From: Anaeromyces robustus
Taxonomy: Eukaryota; Neocallimastigomycota; Neocallimastigomycetes; Neocallimastigales; Neocallimastigaceae
Length of the DNA stretch: 64,000 nt
NCBI GenBank assembly: GCA_002104895.1
Contig: MCFG01000246.1
Location: forward strand, 18,501 to 82,500
Direction of reading: 5' to 3'
Shown piece after piece: positions 40,237 through 64,000 of the stretch (positions are counted from its first letter, which is position 1; each line of letters begins with the position of its first letter). Below the pieces are notes generated by a model that was given only the letters and a program-made list of their open reading frames with translations, was not told the DNA's origin and searched no databases. A program made the translations under genes and the position numbers.

Positions 40237-40632
40237 TTATAATAAACAAATAAAAATAAATTATAAATAAAACATAATATTAAATAAAAAATTTGATATA
40301 CAATGATAAATTTTTATATGTACATTAATTATAAATAAAGAAATGAAAATTATTAGCAGTATATTTGATAATTTTAAATTTTAATATTAATAATCAATTC
40401 AAATAGAAAAAAAAAATAAAATAAAAAATAAATTTATATATACATATATATATATATAAAAAGAAAATAAATAATAAATATGATATTAAATAATTAATTA
40501 TGATATTATAAAGTATTCCTTTTTTATTTTAATTTCTTATTTTTTAATAAAAACTAATTAACTAGAAAGGAGAAAAAACCTTTAAAAAATAAAAAAATAA
40601 AAAAATACGAAGTATTTTTTTTTATTTTAATA
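39583..40632. other. 1.05 kb spacer between the two flippase genes
   Basis: It contains poly-A runs (about 39620-39648 and 39831-39873), a short hairpin with TACGAT/ATCGTA arms near 39986-40008, and a (TAA)n run near 40202-40233. No gene was seen. The length and lack of genes fit a simple tandem duplication of a flippase gene. Confidence 0.55.
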
Positions 40633-48774
<8,142 letters not shown>

Positions 48775-49533
48775 ATGATTGCCATTGGTTTTGAAGGTGC
48801 AATGAATATTTTAAAATTAAATTTCAAATTAAATCATCAAAATATAATACATTAAATATTTATAAATTTTGTTTAATTTTTTTTTTTTTTTTTTTTAATT
48901 TATATTGTCAATTCTCTTTTTTAAAATTAAAGGAAGTGCAAATAAGTTAGGTGTTGGAATTATTGAACACACCGACGATGGACAAGTAAATATATTAGCC
49001 AATATAAGAGATACTTACAATGCACCACCAGGACAAGGTTTTCTTCCTCGTGATACAGCTGAACATCATAGAAATGTTATTTTAGATGTAACAAAAAAAG
49101 CTATGAAAGAAGCTAATGTTACTTCAAAAGATATTGATATAATTGCTTATACAAAAGGTATAATCAAAAATGAAATTTCATTTTTTAATATAAATAATGA
49201 TTTAAATTTTTCATAAATATATATCACTTTATTGTTTATTTTTTTAAATTAATTATATATACAATTATATTTTATGATAACTTTCCTTGAATAACTATCA
49301 TATAATTAATCTAAATACAATATATTTAATTAATAATTTTTAAGGCCCTGGAATTGGTGGACCATTAGTTTCAACAGCTGTTGTTGCAAGAACTTTATCT
49401 TTATTATGGAATAAACCAATTGTTGGTGTTAATCATTGTATTGGTCGTAAGTATATAAAAATAATAAATATATACAAATTATAAAATATCAATGTCATTT
49501 TCATAAATTAATTAAATAAACATTAAATTAAAT

Positions 49534-49566
<33 letters not shown>

Positions 49567-49758
49567 GATATTGAAATGGGTCGTGAAGTTACAAAAGCAA
49601 AAAATCCTGTTGTTTTATACGTTAGTGGTGGTAATACACAAGTTATTGCTTACTCAGAAAAAAAGTAATTATATTTTCGTTAATAATGATTAAAAAAATA
49701 TAAGTTAAAAATATAATTTCTTTGAATTAATACAATAAAATAAAATAAAAAACAAAAC

Positions 49759-49793
<35 letters not shown>

Positions 49794-50888
49794 GATATAG
49801 AATTTTTGGTGAAACCATTGATATTGCTGTAGGCAATTGTTTAGATAGATTTGCAAGAATCATTAAACTATCAAATAATCCAAGTCCAGGTTACAATATT
49901 GAACAAGAAGCTAAAAAGTAAATATATATATATTAAATTTAATAATTATAATAACAAATTATTAATTAATAATATTATATATATATATTTATGTTTATTT
50001 TAATTTATGTTGTACTAATTAATAATTATTTATATATAATTTTTAAAAAAAAAATTATTAAATTATAGAGGAAGTAAATATATGGAACTTCCATATTCAG
50101 TTAAAGGAATGGATGTATCATTTTCTGGAATTTTATCTTCTATCGAAAATTACGCAAATAATCAATTAAAAAAAGGAGAATGTACTCAAGCTGATCTTTG
50201 TTTCTCATTACAAGAAACTGTTTTTGCTATGTTAGTTGAAACTACCGAAAGAACTATGGCACATGTAGATTCAAATGAAGTATTAATTGTTGGAGGTGTT
50301 GGATGTAAGTTCTCAAAATATGTAATAATTTAAAAGATATATAGATATAAAATTTTAAAGCTAACAAATAATAATAATAATAGGTAACTTAAGATTACAA
50401 GAAATGATGCAGTCTATGGTAGAACAAAGAAATGGAAAATTATTTGCTACGGATGACAGGTTATTATTATTATTATTATTATTATTATAATTATTATGAT
50501 TATGATTATTATTATTATTATTATTATTATTATAAAAATATTAATTATTTTATTATACATATAAATATTATAATAATATATTAATTGTAATTTTTTCTTT
50601 TGTATTTATTATCATAAAATAATATTTATAATAAATAGATTCTGTATAGATAATGGAGCTATGATTGCTCATACAGGTCTTCTTATGTATAAGCATGGTT
50701 CAGAAACACCATTTGAAGATACATATTGTACTCAAAGGTAAGAATTATAATTTAAATATTGGATTTTTTTTTTTATAAAAAAGATATTTTATTATCCAAA
50801 ATGAATAATATTATTAATTTTTTTCATTATTATTAAAAAAAATAATAGATATAGAACTGATGAAGTTGATATTACATGGAGAGAATGA
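48775..50888 (+). CDS. OSGEP: OSGEP/Kae1, tRNA N6-threonylcarbamoyladenosine (t6A37) transferase subunit of KEOPS
   Basis: It transfers threonylcarbamoyl to A37 of ANN-decoding tRNAs as the catalytic KEOPS subunit in cytosol or nucleus. About eight exons join to around 335 residues, the normal eukaryotic length; the first is only 22 nt (MIAIGFE plus one base) and starts at ATG 48775. Family blocks: [40 protein letters not shown], the metal-binding NHCIGHIEMGR (the His-x3-His split by an intron after GGTC), [105 protein letters not shown] and the end [14 protein letters not shown]. All active-site motifs are present. No mitochondrial targeting extension is seen, so this is the cytosolic form rather than OSGEPL1/Qri7. 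Confidence 0.97.
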
Positions 50889-51042
50889 AGTCCTTAATCA
50901 TATTTTATTAAATAAAAATTTATAATTATACCCCTTAAATATTAAATATAATTAAAGTGATAAAGTAAAAAAAAAATAAATAAAAAAAATAAAATAAATA
51001 TTAACAAAATAAAATAATAATAATAACAATAATTATAATAAT

Positions 51043-51085
<43 letters not shown>

Positions 51086-51436
51086 TACAAAAAGAAATAA
51101 TATTAATAAAATAAAAATATTATAAATCAACTAATAAATTTATATTTTTAATATAATAAATAAAAATTAATTATTTATTAAAAAAAGTTTTTTTTTTATT
51201 TGTTTTTCGTTTTTCGTTTCGTTTTGTTTTGTTTTTTCTTCAATTTATCTATTAGTATGGATTATAATTATTATACTTATGATAAGAATTAATATAAAAT
51301 TATAATAATTATATTAATTATATTAATTATATTAATTATTATAATTAACTTTACACCTTATATCTTCATATTATTTTTTTTTCATGATATATTTATTTAT
51401 ATATTTAAAAAAAATTATCTTTATTAAGAAGAAAGT

Positions 51437-51482
51437 AAATTATAAATAATATTCAAAGAAAATTATAAATAATATTCAAAGA
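51437..51482. repeat. 23-bp tandem duplication
   Basis: Two identical, directly adjacent 23-bp copies, each beginning AAATTATAAATAATATTC and ending AAAGA. Confidence 0.85.
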
Positions 51483-52488
51483 CATTTGTTATTATATATT
51501 TATTAAGATGAATTTTTTAAAAATTAATTCAAACTTTAAAATCTTATTATATTAATCAAGCATAAGTAATACATATTAATATCTAAATAATTTTAATTGA
51601 TATAATATTATAATATAAACTTTAAAAAATTATATATATACTAATTAATATACTTTTTATTAAAAAAAAAAAACAAATAAAATAAACAATATGAAATATG
51701 ACTTTAATACATCATTTTTAAATGAATTCAAATTCTATAAAAGAAATATTGCTGTGCAATAAATAAAAAATGAATCATACAAAATAATTTAAAAATACTT
51801 CAGAATATTGAGTATGATTAAATAATTAATTAAGACATAAATGTATAAAATTATATTTTTTAATTATACTCTATATATATACTATTTGACGTTTCATTTA
51901 ATTATTATGATAATTATATAATCCTAAAATTAATACTAATATAATTAAAAAAAAACAAAATAATAAAATAAAAAAAAAAAAAGAATTAAATATAAACTAT
52001 TAATCTTATTAACATCAATATTTTTTTTAATTTAATTTTACTTTGTTTTATATACATAAATTTTATATATATATATATATATATTATAATATATTTCTAT
52101 AATATATTACAAATATCAATATAAAAAGTTTAATATTTGATATTTAATTTATTTTTTTAAAAATCAAAAAAATTAAAAATGAAAAGTAAAAAATTAATTA
52201 TAATACAGTATATATAATATATAACTATATAATATTTAAACATTAAAATAGAAACTAAAGAAATATAGAAAAAAAAAAAATCAAAAGTTTAACTTAAATA
52301 TAAAAAGCAGATTATCTCTTATATATACACAAATCTAATAAATTATTTACATACAAGATATAAAATAAAAAAAATAAATATAATCAATTAAATATGAAAT
52401 ATGAAATTATTATTATTTAAAAAAACTATAAAACAATAATATATAATATTTGATAGATTGTTTAATAAATAAATCTCTTAATTAATTT

Positions 52489-52490
<2 letters not shown>

Positions 52491-52540
<50 letters not shown>

Positions 52541-52612
52541 TTCATTCATTCATTCATTCATTCATTTATTTATTTATTTATTTATTTATTTACTTATTTA
52601 TTTATTTACTTT
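52491..52612. repeat. (TTTA)n interrupted by (TTCA)n
   Basis: The TTTA array contains a central block of about six TTCA units and later TTAC variants. This is a clear case of one mutated unit spreading locally. Confidence 0.9.
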
Positions 52613-54092
52613 TCATAGTATCTACTTATATATGAAATTAATATTAATTATTTTTTTAATAATATTTAATTTTATTGTAATTTACGTTTTATTTTACATT
52701 TATTAAAATACATTCTGATATATTGAATATTATTATAGCATATATATTAATATTTAAATAGTTTATTTTTTTTTTTTTTAAAGTTTAAAACAATAACAAA
52801 AATAAATAATAATTAATCCATTTTTATATCTTATTTAACATTTTTAATATTTTAATAATTAATAATAAAAAATTTTAAAAAAAAAAAAAAAAAATATTAT
52901 TTAATATAAATTTTAAATGTTTTTTTTTTTTTTATTATAGTTTATATATATTATTTTATATTTTAATTTCTATTTAATATTAACTTTTTTAATTAATACT
53001 AAATAAAAACATTAAATAAGTTTTTAATTTTTAATTGTATATATAAAAGTTCAATATCACTATTATTTTTTTTTTAAAAGTAAAATAGTAAAAATAAAAA
53101 AAAAAATAAGTTACAAAAATAAACTAAATATAAGCTGTTTAACTAAAGCTATATAACTTTAATGAAAAAAATAAGATAATATTTTTTTCATTATTGTTAT
53201 GTGACAACTATCTTTTTCTTTATAACTATTTTAAAGAGTAAAAAGAAAAAGAAATAATTACTATGTAAAAGCTTATAAAAATATATAATAATAAAAAATA
53301 TATAAATTGAAATTAATGTTTAAATTAAATTATGTTTTTTTAAGATAATTAATTTAATAATATATGTATATTATTTATTTATTTATAAAATAAGAATACC
53401 TTTTGTATATTTTTTATTTAAAATTAAAAAAAAAAAAAAAATATCAAAATATTATTATCAGTATCAATGAAGTCAGGTTTTTTCAAATAATACATAATTT
53501 TTTAAAAAAAAAAAAAAAAAAAAAAAATCAACATTTGAAAAACATTATTTAAATTATTAAGCATAAAACTGATAATAAATTATTTGAATAATTTATATAA
53601 AAAAAAGATATTATTATTTTTATTAAATAATAAAATAATATATATGTCTAACAAAGATTAAAAATTCGTTATAAATTATGTAATAAGAAGTTTTTGTTTT
53701 ATACAGCGATTATCTTTTTTAATTTTGATATTTAAGTTATTTATTCAATTATGTAAATATAATTTTTATCAAAAAAAACTAATTATTGCAATATTGTAAA
53801 TATACTTTTTTTAATAATTATAAAAAAAAAACTATTAATTAAAATAAAAAATTATACCAAAAGTAATAATTAATAATATTAAAATATAAAAAAAAATAAA
53901 AAAAAAATAAAAAAAAAAAAAAAAGCTAAAACAAAATAATAATAATAATAATAATAATAATACAACATTTTGTAAATAATCAAATAAATTAAGAATAACA
54001 AATAAGCTAATTTTATAATAAAAAAATTTTTAAAAAAAATAATATAAAAAAAAATTAAAATAACTAACAATAAGAACAATAATAATAATAAA

Positions 54093-54902
54093 ATGTCAAT
54101 AAAAATGAATGAAGATATTCCCTGTTATCGTTGTTTCATATGCTGGGATGATATAGATTTTGAAGATACCTCAACAAAAGTAGTATCAGCCTGTAATTGT
54201 ATATCAGTGGACTTCAAATATACCCATAAGGATTGTCTCAATTTATGGATAAACCAAAATCGACGTGCAGGTTTAAAATGTCAAGTATGTGGAGCTCCTT
54301 TCCATATAAAGAAAGTATTAAAACCTTTTAAGAAGATATATAAAGAAAATTGGAAAAGAATTAATTGTTTACTGTTAGGTATAATACTTCTCAATTCTCT
54401 ATTATGGATGTTATGTGTTCAATGGAAAAAAGAATTAGAAAAAATTAACTCAGGGCAAAATCATCATTTAGATAATAATGGAGTTGAAACAGTACATCTT
54501 GAAAAATATGATGAATGGATTAATAATTATGATGAAAGAGAATCTTATTTAGAAGAATTTATTAACAATATTAGTTTTAATGAAATATTCCAAAATATTT
54601 ATGTTAATGCTACAACATTATTCTTATTCATTAATACACTCATTTTTGCATTATACTTCTATCATGAAAAAGAAAAATTTTATGAATATTCAATAGATGA
54701 AAAATATGAATATAAACCTCTTAAGAATTCATTTACTGATAGTAAATACTTTGGATTTTCAAATCAATATCATCATTATCATTATCATTATCAAAACAAT
54801 AATAATACAATACCAAATAATGATCACTTATTACCGAATGATAATAATAATATTTACAATAATTATTCAAATTATGAATATCAAAAAATAAGAATTATTT
54901 AA
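54093..54902 (+). CDS. RING-CH (MARCH-like) membrane E3 ubiquitin ligase candidate
   Basis: A single-exon gene of 269 residues. The first 66 residues hold a C4HC3 RING-CH finger: Cys14, Cys17, Cys34, Cys36, His45, Cys48, Cys63 and Cys66, with the typical Trp52 after the sixth ligand. A basic linker follows, then a first hydrophobic helix at about 91-110 (CLLLGIILLNSLLWMLCV), a charged loop of about 60 residues, and a second helix at about 173-190 (LFLFINTLIFALYFY). The tail is rich in His, Tyr and Asn. This fits a membrane-anchored E3 ligase with both ends cytosolic. The spacing differs from named MARCH members, so no orthologue is claimed. The A-rich leader before the first of two close ATGs supports 54093 as start; Met5 is the alternative. 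Confidence 0.85.
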   Translation: MSIKMNEDIPCYRCFICWDDIDFEDTSTKVVSACNCISVDFKYTHKDCLNLWINQNRRAGLKCQVCGAPFHIKKVLKPFKKIYKENWKRINCLLLGIILLNSLLWMLCVQWKKELEKINSGQNHHLDNNGVETVHLEKYDEWINNYDERESYLEEFINNISFNEIFQNIYVNATTLFLFINTLIFALYFYHEKEKFYEYSIDEKYEYKPLKNSFTDSKYFGFSNQYHHYHYHYQNNNNTIPNNDHLLPNDNNNIYNNYSNYEYQKIRII

Positions 54903-57540
54903 TATTGATTTTAATTTAATGGTTTATGTATTTATGTAATTTATTTTTGTTTGAATCAAGGAAAATAAAAATATATCAAAAAAAAAAAAAAAATTAAAAT
55001 AAAAAAAGAAAAATAAAAAAAAAATAATAATAAAAAAAAAAGAAAAAGAAAAAAAGAAAGCTTTTTTTTTTAAGAAAATTTTCTTTTTTTCCTTCTTACC
55101 ATAAATTTATAAAATATTTAAGATACCTAAAATAAATGTATTAATTAATATATACAATTATATATTAATATATTAATATGATAATAATTTCTAATTCAAC
55201 AATTTTATGATATATATTTATATAAAAAGTATTATGTATTAATACAATACATTTTATATAAATATATATATTAAAATTCTTTATTCATATTTTTTATATT
55301 TTATATATATTTTATATATTAATTTAATGAAAAGAAGATTGTACATAATTCATTATTTAAGCTGAAATTGATTTTCATTATATATTAAATAATAACAGTA
55401 ATAAATAATAAAAATAAAAAAAAATGAATGAAAAGCAAATTAATTGATAAAAAAAAATGAATAATTTTTACTATTTTAAATTGATAAAAGAATTTCAAAT
55501 GTTTTCATTAACTGTTCTTTTATATAAATTATGATATTATCTCTATAATTTTTTTATTTTATAGATTAGTTTTGATAACTAAGTTAATAAAATTAATAAA
55601 TTATAAAGAATAATAAAAGATCAATTAAAAGAATAATAAAATTATTTTTAATAATAATTAATTATTTATTTATTTAAGAATTAATAATTTTAAAAAAAAG
55701 AATAACAAAAATTTTAAAAAAAAAAAAAATAACAATAAAAAAAAAAAAAAAATAAAAGGACTAAAAAAAAAGTAAACAAAATATCTTAATTTAATAGAAA
55801 ATTTTTAATTTACAAATTTTGTTTTAAATAATCTTAATTTTTTTTTTTTTTTTTCAAATATTTCCTTCCCTGTTACATATATTTCCTTCCCTGTTACATA
55901 TATTTCTTAAATCAACCATTTTAAATATTCTATAATTTTTATGTATAATTCAAATTTTCAATCTTTTTACATAATTATTAGTTATTCTTTTTTTTTTCTT
56001 TTGTTACTTTTTTTTTTATTTAGAAAAATATCTAGTGTATTCTTTTATTTTAAATAAAATTTTATTTTATATACATATAATTTTTTAATCTATACTTTAC
56101 AAAAAAAAAAAAATAAAAAAAAAAAAAAAAGGCAATATTTTTTAAAACAAAATATATGTAAACCTTAATAAAATATTATTAATAATAAAGTTTAATAAAA
56201 CAAAGAATATTTGCAAAAAAAATTGTTACACAAGACTATTTTCAACAAAATATAAATATAAAAGTAATACTTTTACTGTTTCTTTTTTTTTTAGTCATGA
56301 AAAAATAATGTTTAAGGATTTCTTAAAATTAAAAGAAAAATATATGTTAAATTGTTAAATTAAAATTTGACCATATTTAGTTGTTTATTCATTTAACTTT
56401 ATAATAAATAATAATTACTATCTTTAAGTTAAATTATCAGAACCAAATATAACCCTAAATAAAATAAATAACCTTCATAAGTAATAAGTAATTGTAATTT
56501 CAATATATTTATTGAAAAAGTTATATACATACTAAATTAATTATTAATAATAATGATTCGGTTATATTTCATATAATAAATTATAAAATTGAATATATTA
56601 TTAATGATAAAAAAATATAATAATATATACTAATGATATGATTTTGGTAAATATATATATATTATAAAAAAAGTCATATTTTAAAATTATATATAAAAGC
56701 ATACAATTATTTAATAAATAATTAAAAAAATATATACATTTATACACATACATTGATTTCATATTTTAATAGCTAAAAACAATTAATATTTTTTATAATC
56801 TTTAAAAATAATATATCATGATAATAATTAGATATTTAAGTTATTAAGCATTTTTTTGTATAGTATATACATTACATTTACTATAATTTAATAATTACTG
56901 ATTAATTATTTAAAATATTATTCATAAAACATATATTTTATTTTATATTTTTTTATTTTAAATAATAATTTTAAATAATATATTATTTAATTATAATTTA
57001 ATTTAAAATTTAATTAAATGAGATTACTTTGTGTAATGTATTATTTACATATAATATATAGATTTAAATTGTTTTCATTATAATCTTAATATATATAAAA
57101 ATCCCTCTTAAAATTTTTTGATTATTATTTTTACTATTATTAAAGATTAATTTTTATTCTGTAAATTATTATATATTATATAATAATAATAAAATAATTA
57201 AAAAAATATATAATAAATATATTAGAAAAAAATTATTTTAATAAGATTTTAAAATTTTTTTTCGTTTCTTTCTTTTTTTTTTTTTTTTTTTTAAATTTAC
57301 CAAAAATAAACAATTTATAAAAGAGTTAAAAAAATATATATATATATATTCAAAATATAAAACATTAACTAAAATTTTTATTAATTAATTTATTTTATTT
57401 TATTTATTATTTTTAGTTTAATAAAATAAATATAATTAACTTAATACACTAAAATAAAATCTAATAAAATTAATAATATTAATATAAATATTATAGTATT
57501 TTGGTAATTTTATAATAAATATAAAGTAGAGAAAAAAAAA
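54903..57540. other. 2.6 kb gene-poor AT-rich spacer
   Basis: No gene was seen. A 21-bp tandem duplication lies at 55861-55902 and poly-A/T runs are frequent. The 150 bases before 57541 are A-rich, as with other leaders here. Confidence 0.5.
55861..55902. repeat. 21-bp tandem duplication, GC-richer than surroundings
   Basis: Two identical 21-bp copies beginning TTTCCTTCCCTGTTACATAT are followed by a partial third (TTTC). CCTTCCC is notable in this composition. Confidence 0.9.
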
Positions 57541-63135
<5,595 letters not shown>

Positions 63136-63519
63136 ATAAATTAAAATTAAATAATACAACACACAATTTAACAATCAATGCAAATACAAATAAAATAAAA
63201 AAAATGAAAAAAAAAAATAAAAAAAAAAACTCAATACGCCAATGATAACATTTTAATTTAAAAAAATAATAATAATAATTAATTAATTAATTAAAAAAAA
63301 ACAATATATATAGAAAATTCATAATATAGTATAATTATTTTTACTACATTTAGTTTAAAAAAATAAAACTATATATAAGAATTATTAAATTCATTTACTT
63401 CAACATTATTATTAATACTAAAAAAAAATTAAAATATTTATATAATGAAGTATTAATATTTATAATAATAATGAAAATTTTAATTTAATTAGTAATAATT
63501 AAAAAGGAAAAATTAAATG

Positions 63520-63569
<50 letters not shown>

Positions 63570-64000
63570 ATATATATATTTTTTTAACTCATAAGAAAAC
63601 AAAACGCATTTAATTTGTAACAAAAAAAAAATAATAATATTAATATTAAAATTAAAAATATTAATAAAAATAATAATATTAAAAAAAAAAACATCTTAAT
63701 AAATAATATTATAATAATTATGTAATTTTTATAATATTATATTATCATTATTATATTATTATATTATCATAAATATAATCTCTTTTTTTTTAATTTTTTA
63801 TTTTTTTATTTTTTTATTTTTTTATTTTTTTTTTTAACATCTTTACGTATTGTAGTAATATTTATCAATATCATGAATATGAAATAATGAAATAGTAGTA
63901 TATAAATAATAAATTCTAAAAAAAAATATATATATATATATACATATAATTATAGAATTTTCTTCTATTCTTTAAAAGAATTTTTATTATTTATTATTAA
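63136..64000. other. AT-rich downstream region to the window end
   Basis: It holds a poly-A run of about 46 bases (near 63521-63567), (TTTTTTA)n-like sequence near 63783-63835 and no coding signal. Confidence 0.5.

Larger units (their letters stand above)
50889..54092. other. 3.2 kb gene-poor AT-rich spacer
   Basis: No gene was recognised. It contains (TAA)n at about 51016-51084, a 23-bp tandem duplication at 51437-51482, a TTTA/TTCA array at 52491-52612, many poly-A/T runs, and a short coding-like frame of 23 codons near 51691. The final 60 bases are A-rich and lead to the RING-CH gene. Confidence 0.5.

Noticed and set aside
51691-51762. Short frame starting MKYDFNTSFLNEFKFYKRN in the 3.2 kb spacer
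   Set aside because: Only 23 codons, with no splice partner, homologue or neighbouring signal that I can recognise.

Overview
This is an extremely AT-rich eukaryotic window. It has many short AT-rich GT-AG introns, A-, T-, (TTTA)n- and (TAA)n-dominated spacers, and asparagine/serine-rich low-complexity protein segments. TAA, TAG and TGA all act as stops, so it is not a ciliate with reassigned stop codons. It carries genes for a motile flagellum (a SPAG6/PF16 armadillo protein and the BBSome subunit BBS4), and the rest fits an opisthokont-like set: BZW/5MP, RanBP3-type protein, P4-ATPases, PLC and OSGEP. The best fit by inference is an anaerobic gut (zoosporic) fungus of the Neocallimastigomycota. 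Dictyostelium has similar composition but lacks flagella, so it fits poorly.

Layout. 1-735: 3' end of a gene with a huge Asn/Thr tract. 2481-5376 (+): BZW/eIF5-mimic protein. 6628-8763 (-): RanBP3/Yrb2/Nup2-like Ran-binding protein. 9343-11986 (-): SPAG6. 13093-15822 (+): BBS4. The last two are head to head across a 1.1 kb spacer. 16416-23887 (+): a large gene read here as one protein with two C2-like regions, a C1 zinc finger, a RasGAP domain, an Ser/Pro/Arg repeat region and four LIM domains. 26687-31140 (+): PLC-delta-like phospholipase C. 33636-39582 and 40633-47896 (+): tandem paralogous P4-ATPases (lipid flippases). 48775-50888 (+): OSGEP/Kae1. 54093-54902 (+): single-exon RING-CH membrane E3 ligase candidate. 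57541-63135 (+): coiled-coil protein of unknown family with about 23 Asp-Cys-Ala-Thr-Ile repeats and small duplicated-looking exons.

Themes. One pair serves the flagellum (SPAG6 for the central pair, BBS4 for BBSome trafficking). A second group deals with membrane lipid and calcium/Ras signalling (C2/C1/RasGAP/LIM protein, PLC, two flippases). The others are housekeeping (5MP, Ran-binding protein, OSGEP). The least explained items are the RasGAP-LIM fusion with its array of PKA-like sites, the coiled-coil repeat gene, and the 9-residue tandem repeat at the N-terminus of the second flippase. No rRNA, tRNA, CRISPR or intact transposon was seen. Exon boundaries were deduced by eye from splice signals, reading frame and family resemblance, so some will be off by a few bases.
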